Source of the DNA: Sinorhizobium sp. A49
Lineage (GTDB): Bacteria > Pseudomonadota > Alphaproteobacteria > Rhizobiales > Rhizobiaceae
DNA length: 64,000 nt
Assembly (NCBI RefSeq): GCF_002002725.1
Contig: NZ_MUNW01000049.1
Location: forward strand, 243,068 to 307,067
Reading direction: 5' to 3'
In this document: in pieces, positions 18,374 to 27,697 of the stretch
Layout of the letters: every line of letters starts with the position of its first letter
Position numbering within the stretch: position 1 is the first letter of the stretch
Translations under genes and position numbers: made by a program
The notes under the pieces: generated by a model
Seen by the model: only the letters and a program-made list of their open reading frames with translations
Databases searched by the model: none
What the model was told of the DNA's origin: nothing

Positions 18374-19399
18374 ATGAAGAAGCTTATCGCCGTAGCACTC
18401 GGCACCGTCGCATCCATCGCCATCTCCGCTTCACTCGCCAATGCCGAAACCTTAAAGATTGGTTTGTCCAATGGTTGGGTCGGCAGCGAGTGGCGCACGC
18501 AGATGATCGACGAGGCCAAGGCGGCTGCGGAAAAATGGAAGGAAAAGGGCGTCGACGTCGAAGTCACCGTCCAGAGCGCCAATGTCGACGTGCCCGGGCA
18601 GATCGCCCATGTGCGCAACTTCATCGCCGAAGGCGTCAACGCCATCATCATCAATCCGAACAGCCCGACGGCCTTCGACCCGATCTTCGCCCAGGCGAAG
18701 GAAGCGGGCATCCTGGTGATCGCCACCGATGCCGAGGTGTCGTCGCCGGATGCGACCTATGTCGGCATCGACCAGACGGCTTGGGGTGCATCCGGCGCCA
18801 AGTGGCTGGCCGAGACGCTTGGCGGCAAGGGCAAGGTCGTTGCCATCAACGGCGTCGCCGGCCATCCGGCAAACGAGATGCGCGTCGCCGGCTACAAGAG
18901 CGTCTTCAAGGACTATCCGGATATCCAGGTGGTCAACGAGGTCAACGCCAACTGGGACCAGGCGCAGGGCCAGCAGGCCATGCAGAACATCCTGGCGACC
19001 TATCCTGACGTCAACGGCGTCGTCGTGCAGGACGGCATGGCGGCAGGCGCCTGGAAGTCGATCATGGATGCCGGCAAGGCAAGCCAGATCGCTGCCACCG
19101 GCGAGATCCGCAAGGACTTCATCGACCTCTGGAGCAAGGACAAGCTGAACTCCGGCGCGACCGTCAATCCGCCCGGCGTCATGGCAAGCGCGCTCAACGT
19201 TGCCGTTCTCATGCTGCAGGGCAAGGAACTGAAGGAGCCGGCAACGGCCGGTCAGTACAAGAACGCCATGTACCTGCCGATCCCGTTCATCGACAGCAAG
19301 AACCTGGCGGACGCCGCCAAGCAGGTTGACGGCAAGCCAGGCTACTATTCCTACACCAGCGCTCTTTCGATCGAAGACGCCGAAGCGCTCTTCAAGTAA
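18374..19399 (+). CDS. Sugar ABC transporter periplasmic substrate-binding protein
   Basis: A 341-residue type-1 periplasmic binding protein of the ribose/galactose (RbsB) class. The signal peptide MKKLIAVALGTVASIAISAS ends at LANA-ET. The mature part shows the two-domain sugar-binding pattern: 'KIGLSNGWVGSEWRTQM', 'INPNSPTAF', 'IATDAEVSS' and 'QDGMAAGAWKSIMDAG'. It is the first gene of a six-gene operon. GGGAGGA lies 4 nt upstream of the ATG at 18374. The ligand is likely a sugar or cyclitol, since an oxidoreductase of the Gfo/Idh/MocA type ends the operon. Confidence 0.9.
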   Translation: MKKLIAVALGTVASIAISASLANAETLKIGLSNGWVGSEWRTQMIDEAKAAAEKWKEKGVDVEVTVQSANVDVPGQIAHVRNFIAEGVNAIIINPNSPTAFDPIFAQAKEAGILVIATDAEVSSPDATYVGIDQTAWGASGAKWLAETLGGKGKVVAINGVAGHPANEMRVAGYKSVFKDYPDIQVVNEVNANWDQAQGQQAMQNILATYPDVNGVVVQDGMAAGAWKSIMDAGKASQIAATGEIRKDFIDLWSKDKLNSGATVNPPGVMASALNVAVLMLQGKELKEPATAGQYKNAMYLPIPFIDSKNLADAAKQVDGKPGYYSYTSALSIEDAEALFK

Positions 19400-19408
19400 G
19401 CGCCTGAA

Positions 19409-19436
19409 GCCGGGCGGATCTGCTGATCCGCCCGGC
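19409..19436 (+). other. Intercistronic hairpin after binding-protein gene
   Basis: A perfect 12-bp stem GCCGGGCGGATC/GATCCGCCCGGC with a TGCT tetraloop starts 9 nt after the binding-protein stop. There is no T-run. Such hairpins between binding-protein and ATPase genes usually stabilise the upstream message or partly terminate, giving more binding protein than membrane components. Confidence 0.7.
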
Positions 19437-19467
19437 ACCCCGGACCCGACTTTACGGATCAAACCCC

Positions 19468-20973
19468 ATGTCGAAATTGAAGTTGAACGGCGTAAGCAAG
19501 GCTTACGGCGCCACCCTGGCTTTGCGCCGCGGCGACCTTGAGATCGCCGCCGGCGAAGTCCATGTGCTCATGGGCTCGAACGGCTCGGGCAAGAGCACGT
19601 TGTGCAAGATCATTGCCGGCAGCGTACGTCCCGACGGCGGCGAGATCCTGATCGACGGCCGGCCAGTCACGATTTCAGGGCCGCAGTCGGCGCGTGAGCA
19701 AGGCATCGGTATCTTCTATCAGGAGCTCAGCCTTGCGGGGAACCGCTCGGTCGAGGAGAACATCTGCCTGGCGATGCTGCCGGTGAAGGCCGGGCTCTTC
19801 ATCGATCGTTCCGCCCTGAAGGCGCGGGCTGCGCGTTACATCGATCTTTTCTCCGAGGTTTCCGGCGACGGATTTACCGCTGAAACGCTCGTCGGAAACT
19901 TGCGCGCCGATCAGCGCCAGCTGGTCGAGATCATGAAGGCGCTCGCCAGCGAAGCGCCGATCCTGATCTTCGACGAACCGACCTCGGCGCTCGATCGGGC
20001 ACAGGTCGAACGCTTCTTCGGTATTCTTCGCGGGCTGAAGCGCGACGGCCGCGGGATCATCTTCATTTCGCACCGCATGGACGAGATTACTGCGATCGGC
20101 GACCGGGTGACGATCATCCGCGACGGCGAGACGATCAAGACGCTCAACCTTTCCGAGACCGATCCTGCCACCGTTATCCGGCTTATGGTCGGCGGCGCCG
20201 GTGACATGCCCGCCTCGCAATCCTCCGCGCCTGCCGTTGCGAACTTTTCGACCGGCGCCGCCATGACTGTCGACCGGCTTTCCGGCGTCGGCTTCCGCAA
20301 TGTCAGCTTCGAGGTCGCCAAGGGCGAGATCCTCGGGCTCGGCGGTCTGCACGGCCAGGGGCAGTCGGCGGTGTTGCGCGCAATCTTCGGCGCTGGCTCC
20401 ATCACATCGGGCGAGATCCGCATCGGCAGCGACCGTTTCGATGCGAAAAAACCGCGTGACGCCATCCGGCGCGGTTGCGCCTATGTCTCGGGCGACCGTG
20501 GCCGCGACGGCGTCATCGCCGGCAGGCCGATCATCGAGAACGTCACGCCCATCCATTATCTGCGCGACCGGCTGATGATTGCACGTCCGTCAAGCCTCAG
20601 GCAAAAGGCGATGCCGGCGCTTGAAGCCATGCACACCAAGTTTGCGAGCCTCATGCATCCGATCAATTCGCTTTCCGGCGGCAACCAGCAGAAGGTGATC
20701 ATCGCCCGCTGGCTGATCGACCGGCCGGACGTGCTGCTGCTCGACGATCCGACCAAGGGCATCGACCTGTCGGCCAAGGCGGATCTTTTCGCCCTCATTC
20801 GCCAACTGGCGGCAGACGGGCTCGGCATCCTGCTCTACTCCTCGGAGGACGCCGAACTGCTGGGCAATGCCAACCGCATCCTCGTCTTCAACGGCGGATC
20901 GGTGACGCGCGAACTCACCGGCGAGGATCGCACCCGCTACAATCTCTACCAGGCTGCATACGAGGCCGCGTGA
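19468..20973 (+). CDS. Sugar ABC transporter ATP-binding protein (tandem ATPase, RbsA/MglA type)
   Basis: A 501-residue double ATPase. Domain 1 has Walker A 'GSNGSGKST' (about 36-44), an atypical signature region 'LRADQRQLVEIMKAL' and Walker B 'ILIFDEPTSAL'. Domain 2 lacks a full Walker A ('GGLHGQGQSAVL') but has a canonical 'LSGGNQQK' and 'LLLDDPTKGIDL', where the usual E-P is D-P. The half-degenerate second nucleotide site is normal for this family. It energises the two permeases encoded downstream; its stop overlaps the start of the first permease. Confidence 0.92.
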   Translation: MSKLKLNGVSKAYGATLALRRGDLEIAAGEVHVLMGSNGSGKSTLCKIIAGSVRPDGGEILIDGRPVTISGPQSAREQGIGIFYQELSLAGNRSVEENICLAMLPVKAGLFIDRSALKARAARYIDLFSEVSGDGFTAETLVGNLRADQRQLVEIMKALASEAPILIFDEPTSALDRAQVERFFGILRGLKRDGRGIIFISHRMDEITAIGDRVTIIRDGETIKTLNLSETDPATVIRLMVGGAGDMPASQSSAPAVANFSTGAAMTVDRLSGVGFRNVSFEVAKGEILGLGGLHGQGQSAVLRAIFGAGSITSGEIRIGSDRFDAKKPRDAIRRGCAYVSGDRGRDGVIAGRPIIENVTPIHYLRDRLMIARPSSLRQKAMPALEAMHTKFASLMHPINSLSGGNQQKVIIARWLIDRPDVLLLDDPTKGIDLSAKADLFALIRQLAADGLGILLYSSEDAELLGNANRILVFNGGSVTRELTGEDRTRYNLYQAAYEAA

Positions 20974-21965
20974 TGACACCGACCACGATAGAAACTCCGT
21001 CTGCCCGCCCCGGCGGCCTCAAGCTCTGGCTCGAACGCTATCCGTTCCTGCCGGCATTGATCATCGTCGTCGCCCTTCTGGCGTTGAACGGCGCGTTCTC
21101 GCCCAACAGCCTCAGTTACCGTTCGCTGACGGGATTGCTCAGCACCTACATGGCGCTGATCATGCTGGCGATCGCCCAGACCTATGTGGTTTCCGCCGGC
21201 GACATCGACCTTTCGGCTGGCGCGACGCTGTCGCTCGTCAATGTCGCCATCGTCGTCCTGATGGAGAAATGGGGTGGCGGTACAGGTGCCGTCGTCGGCG
21301 CCATGATCTGTGGCATCCTGCTCGGGCTTGCCTGCGGCGTGATCAACGGCATCGTCGTTGCAGCGCTCAGATTGCAGGCGATCGTTGCCACCTTTGCCAC
21401 CAGCATCTTTTTCACCGGCGTCGCGCTCTACATCATGCCGGTGGCCGGTACGCCCGCGCCGGCGCTGTTCTGGCGCACCTATGGCGGCAGGCTTCTCGGC
21501 CTTCCCTTTATCTTCTACGTTCTGGCGGCACTCGCCGTTCTGCTCTTCCTTTTGTCGCGCACCCGCCTCGTCACCCAGCTTCTGGCCGTCGGCGACGACC
21601 AGCAGGCCGCCTACCAGACGGGCCTTCCCGTCGTTCTGGTGCGCATCAAGGGTTATGCGCTTTGCGGCCTGTTTTCGGCGCTCGCGGCGTTTTGCCTGAC
21701 CGGCGACACCGCCAGCGGCGATCCGCTCGTCGGCGGCAAGATGACGCTCTATAGCGTCGCGGCTGTGGTGCTCGGCGGCAGCGCGCTTGCCGGCGGTTGG
21801 ACGACAGTCGTCGGTTCGCTGCTCGGCGCGCTGACGATCGGTCTCGTCAACTCGCTGGTCTTCTTCATGGGCACGCCGTCGGAGTGGCAGAACTTCGTCC
21901 AAGGTCTCGCCATCCTTCTCGTCTTGATGGCCGGCGTGCTGGCCGGCCGGAGGGCACGCGCATGA
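20973..21965 (+). CDS. Sugar ABC transporter permease (RbsC type), first of two
   Basis: 330 residues with 8-10 hydrophobic segments and the BPD_transp_2 features 'YVVSAGDIDLSAGATLSLVN' and 'GGSALAGGWTTVVGSLLGA'. The ATG at 20973 overlaps the ATPase stop (TGATG), giving translational coupling. A second, different permease follows directly, so the channel is probably a heterodimer. Confidence 0.9.
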   Translation: MTPTTIETPSARPGGLKLWLERYPFLPALIIVVALLALNGAFSPNSLSYRSLTGLLSTYMALIMLAIAQTYVVSAGDIDLSAGATLSLVNVAIVVLMEKWGGGTGAVVGAMICGILLGLACGVINGIVVAALRLQAIVATFATSIFFTGVALYIMPVAGTPAPALFWRTYGGRLLGLPFIFYVLAALAVLLFLLSRTRLVTQLLAVGDDQQAAYQTGLPVVLVRIKGYALCGLFSALAAFCLTGDTASGDPLVGGKMTLYSVAAVVLGGSALAGGWTTVVGSLLGALTIGLVNSLVFFMGTPSEWQNFVQGLAILLVLMAGVLAGRRARA

Positions 21966-22918
21966 ACGCCGTCATTCCCTTCCTCAAGAAGCCGCTGGTC
22001 ATCGCACTTTTGTTGATTGTCGCGCTGCTCTATCTCGGAGAAAGCCTGTCGCCGGGCTTTGCCTCTGCCGATCAGATCCTGCGGCTTTTGATCGTCGCCT
22101 CGCTGCTCGGCATTGTCGCCGCCGGCCAGAATGTCGTCATCCTCGGCGGTCGCGAAGGCATCGATCTTTCGGTCGGCGGTGTCGTGTCGCTCTCGGCGAT
22201 CATTGCCGGTAACGTCATGAACGGGGCCGATGGCGGCATCCTGCCGGCCATTCTTGCCTGCCTCGCGGCCGGCGCGTTCTTCGGCCTCCTGAACGGACTT
22301 GGCGTCACCTTGCTGCGCATCCCGCCGCTGGTGATGACGCTCGGCATGCTCGGCGTGCTGCAGGGGCTGCTCGTCGTCATCCGCAACGGCATTCCCTCCG
22401 GCCGCGCGGCACCCGGCCTTTCCGCCTTCGTCACCCAGCCGCTGGTGTTCGGCATTCCCGGCATCATCTGGCTCTGGATCGCCATCGGCCTCTTCATGGC
22501 CTTCATGCTCAACCGCACGGTCTTCGGCCACCGCATTTATGCGATCGGCTCCAACGAGCATGCGGCCTACATGGCCGGCGTGCCGGTCCGCCGCATGCGC
22601 ATCGGCCTGTTCATGATCTCCGGCATGTTTGCGGCGATCGCCGGCCTCTGCCTGCTTGGCTATTCCGGCTCGTCGTTTGCCAATGTCGGCGAGCAGTACA
22701 TGCTTTCCTCGATCATCGCCGTCGTCTTCGGTGGCACATCGCTTGCTGGCGGCAAGGGCGGTTACACCGGCACCATGGCCGGCGCGGTGTTGCTGGTGAT
22801 CCTCCAAGGGATCCTCACCACCGTCAACATCGATGAATCCGGCCGCCAGATGGTCTTTGGCGCGACGCTCTTGTTGCTGATGCTGTTCTATGGGCGCGGA
22901 AGGGCGATGCGGGCATGA
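21962..22918 (+). CDS. Sugar ABC transporter permease (RbsC type), second of two
   Basis: 318 residues with the same fold as its neighbour: 'NVVILGGREGIDLSVGGVVS' and 'GGTSLAGGKGGYTGTMAGA'. The start at 21962 overlaps the previous stop by ATGA. The two permeases are clearly diverged, so they are partners and not a recent duplicate. The stop overlaps the LacI start by ATGA. Confidence 0.9.
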   Translation: MNAVIPFLKKPLVIALLLIVALLYLGESLSPGFASADQILRLLIVASLLGIVAAGQNVVILGGREGIDLSVGGVVSLSAIIAGNVMNGADGGILPAILACLAAGAFFGLLNGLGVTLLRIPPLVMTLGMLGVLQGLLVVIRNGIPSGRAAPGLSAFVTQPLVFGIPGIIWLWIAIGLFMAFMLNRTVFGHRIYAIGSNEHAAYMAGVPVRRMRIGLFMISGMFAAIAGLCLLGYSGSSFANVGEQYMLSSIIAVVFGGTSLAGGKGGYTGTMAGAVLLVILQGILTTVNIDESGRQMVFGATLLLLMLFYGRGRAMRA

Positions 22919-23937
22919 GCGATCACCGGCCGAAGATCAAGGATATCGCCGAGCGCGCCGGCGTTTCCGTCGCCACCGTGTCGCGGGCGCTGAGCGATTC
23001 CGGCCTGGTGACGGCCGAAACGAGCCAGCGGATCCATGCGCTTGCAAGGGAACTCAACTACCGGCCGAATGTCAGCGCCCGTAACCTGCGCACCCGCAAG
23101 TCGATGTCGGTGCTGCTCGTCGTGCGCGACGTCGGCAACCCGTTCTATCTCGATATCTTGAAGGGCGTCGAGGCGACGGCGCGCGAGGCCGGCTACTCGG
23201 TTCTGATGGGCAACACCGAGAACAATCCTGATCGCGAGACGGAATATTTCAACATGCTGCGCGACGGCCATGCCGACGGTATGGTCCTGATGACCGGCAA
23301 ACTGCCGCCGGCGGGGCACGACGCGGGCGTCGACATTTCGCGGCTGCCTGTTGTCGTCGCGCTGGAAATGATCGAGTCCTCCGGACTGCCGCATGTTCAG
23401 GTCGATAACGTCGCAGCGGCGAAGGCCGCGGTCGAGCATCTGATTTCGCTCGGCCACCGCAAGATCGCCCATATCGCCGGGCCGTTGCCCGAGGTGATGG
23501 CCGTGCACCGGCGCGAGGGCTACCGCGCCGCCATGCAGGACGCCGGCCTTGCGATCCCCGAGGGATACGAGGTTCGGGGCGACTACCTGCTCGAAACCGG
23601 CCAGCTCTGCTGCGGCCAATTGTTTGCCTTGGCCGAACCGCCGACAGCACTTTTTGCCGCCAACGACGAAATGGCCTATGGCGCCATTCACGAGTTGCGC
23701 CGCCTCGGCCGCGACGTGCCGGGTGATGTTTCCGTCGTCGGCTTCGATGATCTCTACCTGAGCAAGGCTTTCTATCCGCCGCTGACGACCGTCAACCAGC
23801 CGCGCGCCGATATCGGCCGGACGGCGATGTCGCTGTTGCTGCGCATGCTTTCCGGCGAGGAGGTGGGTCTTTCCCCGCCGATTGTGCTGCCGACGGCCCT
23901 GAGTATACGGGCCAGCACCGCCTCGCCACGCCAATAA
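22915..23937 (+). CDS. LacI-family transcriptional regulator
   Basis: 340 residues. The N-terminal LacI helix-turn-helix and hinge are intact: 'KIKDIAERAGVSVATVSRAL' followed by 'ALARELNYRPNVSARNLRTR'. The rest is a periplasmic-binding-protein-like effector domain, with 'GFDDLYLSKAFYPPLTTVNQ' near the C-terminus. Encoded inside the importer operon (ATGA overlap with the permease), it most likely represses the operon through the palindrome at 18318-18331 and responds to the imported sugar or its oxidation product. Confidence 0.92.
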   Translation: MSDHRPKIKDIAERAGVSVATVSRALSDSGLVTAETSQRIHALARELNYRPNVSARNLRTRKSMSVLLVVRDVGNPFYLDILKGVEATAREAGYSVLMGNTENNPDRETEYFNMLRDGHADGMVLMTGKLPPAGHDAGVDISRLPVVVALEMIESSGLPHVQVDNVAAAKAAVEHLISLGHRKIAHIAGPLPEVMAVHRREGYRAAMQDAGLAIPEGYEVRGDYLLETGQLCCGQLFALAEPPTALFAANDEMAYGAIHELRRLGRDVPGDVSVVGFDDLYLSKAFYPPLTTVNQPRADIGRTAMSLLLRMLSGEEVGLSPPIVLPTALSIRASTASPRQ

Positions 23938-23959
23938 CCTGACAATCTGGGAGAAGAGA

Positions 23960-25204
23960 ATGACACAGCTACCCAAGCAGACGCTGCGCGTGGGTTTCGT
24001 CGGAACCGGCTTCATCGCCCATTTCCACCTGAAGTCGATGATCGGCGTGCGCAATGTCGAAGTGACGGGCGTGTTCAGCCGTAAGGCGGAAAACCGCGAG
24101 AAGTTTGCAAGCGAAGTCGAAACGCTCGGGCTCGGCACCTGCCGCACGCATGAGAGCCTGGAAGCTCTGCTGTCGGCCGATGACGTCGATGCGATCTGGA
24201 TACTGTCGCCGAACTATACCCGCCTCGACGTGATGCGTTCGTTGCACGGGGCAATCAAGTCGGGCCGCAGCAAGGTGTTCGCGGTTGCTTGCGAAAAGCC
24301 ATTGGCACGCACGGTGGCGGAAGCCCGCGAAATGCTGACGCTCGCCGAGGATGCCGGCCTCAACCACGGCTATCTCGAAAACCAGGTGTTCTGCACGCCG
24401 GTCCTGCGTGGCAAGGAAATCATCTGGCGACGGGCTGCCTCCACCACCGGCAGACCCTATCTGGCGCGCGCGGCGGAGGAGCATTCCGGCCCGCACGAGC
24501 CCTGGTTCTGGCAGGGCGACAAGCAGGGCGGCGGCGTTCTCTCCGACATGATGTGCCACAGCGTGGAGGTTGCGCGCTATCTTTTGACTGCGCCCGGCGC
24601 GCCGCGCAATTCGCTGAAGATCAAGTCGGTCAACGGCACCGTCGCCAACCTGAAATGGACGCGCCCCCATTATGCCGAACAGTTGCGCAAGCGCTTCGGT
24701 AACGACGTCGACTACCGCAACCGCCCTTCGGAGGATTTTGCCCGCGCCACGGTGACGCTCGAGGATCAGGACGGCAACGAACTGATGATCGAGGCGACCA
24801 CGTCCTGGGCCTATGTCGGCGCCGGCCTGCGCATCCAGCTCGAACTGCTCGGGCCGGAATATGCGCTCGAGTACAACTCGCTGAGCACCGGTCTGAAGAT
24901 CTTCATGTCCCGCGAAGTCACCGGGTCGGAAGGCGAAGACCTGGTCGAGAAGCAGAATGCCGAGCAGGGGTTGATGCCGGTACTTGAGGATGAGGCCGGC
25001 GCCTACGGCTACACCGACGAGAACCGCCACATGGTCGAATGCTTCCGCAAGGGTGAGAAGCCGCTCGAAACCTTCGAGGACGGACTTGCCGTGGTCGAGA
25101 TGCTGATGGGGCTTTATCGCTCCGCCGAGATCAATGCCACCTTGCAGTTCCCCGCGCCGGAGCTTGAGCACTACGTTCCAGTCGTCGCGCGCAAGGGCGC
25201 CTGA
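23960..25204 (+). CDS. Gfo/Idh/MocA-family NAD(P)-dependent oxidoreductase
   Basis: 414 residues. The N-terminal Rossmann motif 'RVGFVGTGFIAHFHLKSM' and the family catalytic motif 'ACEKPLART' (EKP) are present, followed by an alpha/beta C-terminal domain. Such enzymes oxidise sugars, inositols or amino-sugars at a ring hydroxyl. As the last gene of the ABC/LacI operon (22 bp after LacI), it probably performs the first catabolic step on the imported compound. It is longer than most family members (usually 330-390 residues), with extra length around residues 150-260. Confidence 0.88.
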   Translation: MTQLPKQTLRVGFVGTGFIAHFHLKSMIGVRNVEVTGVFSRKAENREKFASEVETLGLGTCRTHESLEALLSADDVDAIWILSPNYTRLDVMRSLHGAIKSGRSKVFAVACEKPLARTVAEAREMLTLAEDAGLNHGYLENQVFCTPVLRGKEIIWRRAASTTGRPYLARAAEEHSGPHEPWFWQGDKQGGGVLSDMMCHSVEVARYLLTAPGAPRNSLKIKSVNGTVANLKWTRPHYAEQLRKRFGNDVDYRNRPSEDFARATVTLEDQDGNELMIEATTSWAYVGAGLRIQLELLGPEYALEYNSLSTGLKIFMSREVTGSEGEDLVEKQNAEQGLMPVLEDEAGAYGYTDENRHMVECFRKGEKPLETFEDGLAVVEMLMGLYRSAEINATLQFPAPELEHYVPVVARKGA

Positions 25205-25223
25205 CAGAGATTGTCGAGGCTGG

Positions 25224-25240
25224 CGGGGGCGCTGCCCCCG
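25224..25240. terminator. Possible terminator between convergent genes
   Basis: CGGGGGC-GCT-GCCCCCG, a 7-bp perfect stem with a 3-nt loop in the 78-bp space between two converging genes. There is no clear T-run, so it is weak. Confidence 0.4.
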
Positions 25241-25282
25241 TCAACTGGATAGGCCAGGCCTCCGGGCTCGGGCGGGTTCTCG

Positions 25283-25753
25283 TCAATGCGAGGAGATGTC
25301 CACCGGGTCTTCGCCCGCCGCGCGCCCGGTTATCTCGTCGATCTCGATGACAAAGAACAGATGCGGGGACGTTCCGACGACGCCCTGTTCTGCCGGCTTC
25401 AGCCCACCAGGTTCCCACCAGTTGGTGCGTTTCTCCAACAGCGACCATGCCTGCAGGCGCTCTTGATGCCCTTGCTGTGTGTCGGGCAGCTCGCGATACT
25501 TGCCGTAGATGACGGCGCTCTTCCACCTTCCCCCGTTGGAAAACTCGTCGATCTGGACACAGACAAGCGGGTTGGCACGCATCCAATCGACTTTCTGTCC
25601 GGGCATCGAGAAGCCGTATAGCCGGTTTGCAGTAAAGGCGTACTGGATGGGGACGATGTAGGGCTGGTCATCCCTGGCGCAGGCCAGCCGACCGATATGG
25701 TGCGAGGAGACAAGTGCGATGCATTCCTCACGCGACAATTCCCTGACGAACAT
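25283..25753 (-). CDS. Pyridoxamine 5'-phosphate oxidase-like FMN-binding split-barrel protein
   Basis: 156 residues beginning MFVRELSREECIALVSSHHI. The pattern 'GRLACARDDQPYIVPIQYAF...LYGFSMPGQKVDWMRANPLVC' is that of small flavin-binding split-barrel proteins related to PNPOx and NimA. They bind FMN, F420 or haem and act as oxidoreductases, but this member's reaction is unknown. The start at 25753 was chosen because GAGGAAG lies 8 nt upstream; a start at 25786 would add an uncoupled, unconserved-looking stretch. Confidence 0.8.
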   Translation of the reverse strand: MFVRELSREECIALVSSHHIGRLACARDDQPYIVPIQYAFTANRLYGFSMPGQKVDWMRANPLVCVQIDEFSNGGRWKSAVIYGKYRELPDTQQGHQERLQAWSLLEKRTNWWEPGGLKPAEQGVVGTSPHLFFVIEIDEITGRAAGEDPVDISSH

Positions 25754-26051
25754 ATCTCGCTTCCTCCAGCGGTAAGACGCTACCAAAAGACTGCACGCAT
25801 TTCGCTGTCCACCGCATTGATATGGCGCAATCGGTGAACATTGACAGGCGCGATTGCCAAAGCCCCGAAACGGCTCGGCCTCATCCGGCGTCCCTGTGCA
25901 TCTTCTACCGATAAATTGAACCCCGTTGCGCTCCGGGCGGAATAATCCGCGTGCAGCACCGTTAGGCCCTCACAGACACCTATTGAAGGTCGTGCGTCGT
26001 GCGTGGGCTTTCGCCGCGAACCGGCCGCTAGCAGAAAAGGATTGGGCCATC
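25754..26051. other. Intergenic region upstream of SLC13-like gene
   Basis: 298 bp between divergent genes. It contains a 7-bp inverted repeat GCAATCG (25827-25833)/CGATTGC (25851-25857) flanking ATTGACAGG, a plausible regulatory site for either gene. No further gene or promoter could be assigned. Confidence 0.35.
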
Positions 26052-27526
26052 ATGACCGGCGTTCAAGCATTTGCACCGGCGAAAGACATCATCATCTCCC
26101 CCGCCAACGAGGCAGGCGACTTTGGCGGGCAGATGCCGCTGCGCCAGGTGCGGCTGTTGACCGGGTCGATGCTGCTCGTGTTCGCCGCGATCCTTATCTT
26201 TGCCGCGGCAGATGGGCTGACCGTGCCGATGCGCCTGGCGCTGATGGTGTTTGCGACAACGCTTGTCTGCTGGACGATCTTCGACCTTCCAGAAACGCCG
26301 GTAGCGCTTGCCGGGGCTCTCGCACTTGGTGCCACCGGCACCGTCAGCGAAGAAGCGGTGTTTGCAGCACTTGGCAATGATATCGTCTGGCTGATGATCG
26401 CGGCCTTCGTGATTGCCTCGGTGCTGCAGGCGTCTGAGCTAGTGGAGCGTCTCACCTTCCGGTTGCTCGCACCTTTCCAGCGCGTCAGCAGCCTCTTCTG
26501 GGCGGTGACTCTGACAATCTTTGCGACCGCGTTCATCATTCCCTCCACATCGGCGCGGGCGGCCATCTTCATGCCGGTCTTTCTGGGGCTGACGGCCGCC
26601 ATCGGTCGGCCTGATGTCACCCGGGCGCTCGCCCTGCTTTTCCCGTCAGTGATCCTCTTGTCGGCCGCTGCCTCGCTGACCGGTGCCGGTGCCCATCTGG
26701 TGGCAGTCGATTTCATCCGCCGCAGTGGCGGCAACGCGCCCGATTTCCTCGATTGGGCTCTGCTGGCAGCACCGTTCGGATTGATCACGAGCTTGACCGC
26801 CTGCGGCCTCATCCTGCGGTTTTTCCTCGGCGCAGAGGATCGCAATGCCGTTTTCGAGGTGAATGAAAGGACTGAAAGGCAGCCGCTTCTTGCGCAGGAG
26901 CGGACGTTGCTGGCGGTCACGGCGCTCATCGTTCTGGCGCTTGCGACGTCAGGTCTTCATGGCGTCGCCTTGCCCTTCGTTGCCTTGATCGGCGCCCTGG
27001 TCATGGCTTCGGAAAGGGTCTCGGGAATGCCGTTTCGCAAGGCGTTGAAGACCGTCGAGTGGAACCTGCTGCTGTTTCTCGCCGGCACGCTGGTCATCGG
27101 CGAAGCGCTGATGAGCACAGGCACCGCGGCCCTGCTTGCCGATCGCGCGATCGGAATGCTCAGCCTCGTCGGCAAGCCGCCGGCTGGCTGGTGATCCTGT
27201 TCACCGTGATCCTTGCCACGTTCGCGCATATCGTCGTTGCCTCCCGCACGGCGCGGGCAACGGTGTTGATCCCGGCACTCGCCTTGCCGCTCGCGGGGCT
27301 CGGCGTTAATCCGGCCGTTCTGATCATGGCGGCAACTCTGGGTAGTGGTTTCTGCCAGACGCTAATGGTTTCGGCCAAGCCCGTGGCGCTCTTTGGTGGC
27401 ATGGAACCGCCCGCTTTCACGCCGACTGACTTGATGCGCCTTGCCGCGATGCTGCTCATTCCCTTCATTGGGCTCCTGACGCTTGTTGCCGTCTTCATCT
27501 GGCCGCTTATGGGGCTTGGGTCCTGA
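26052..27526 (+). pseudogene. SLC13/DASS-type permease gene with a frameshift
   Basis: The first 380 codons from ATG 26052 encode a polytopic membrane protein ('GSMLLVFAAILIFAAADGLT', 'MIAAFVIASVLQASELVERL', 'FLAGTLVIGEALMSTGTAAL') and stop at 27194 after LSLVGKPPAGW. The reading continues at once in the -1 frame as AAGWLVILFTVILATFAHIV and runs to 27526, giving the missing C-terminal membrane segments. Restoring one G in AAGCCGCC near 27177 (AAGGCCGCC) yields LVGKAAGWLVILF without a break. The whole resembles SLC13/CitT-type anion:sodium symporters (dicarboxylate or sulfate class). It is either an inactivated gene or a sequencing error. Confidence 0.8.
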
Positions 27527-27555
27527 CGTAAGAAGCTGAAAACAAATGCATTATC

Positions 27556-27593
27556 AAAGGCCGGAGCGCGTCAGCTCCGGCCTTTGCTCTTTT
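27556..27593 (+). terminator. Rho-independent terminator
   Basis: A perfect 12-bp stem AAAGGCCGGAGC (27556-27567)/GCTCCGGCCTTT (27574-27585) with a 6-nt loop, followed by GCTCTTTTCC. It ends the frameshifted permease transcript before glycerate kinase. Confidence 0.9.
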
Positions 27594-27697
27594 CCGCATC
27601 GACGGCGAAATAGTTTGGCAACCGGCGGAATAAAGTCTCCGAGCGCCCGTTTCTCCCTTGCATCCGCATTGTCACAAAAACGCAAGGAGACTGTCAC

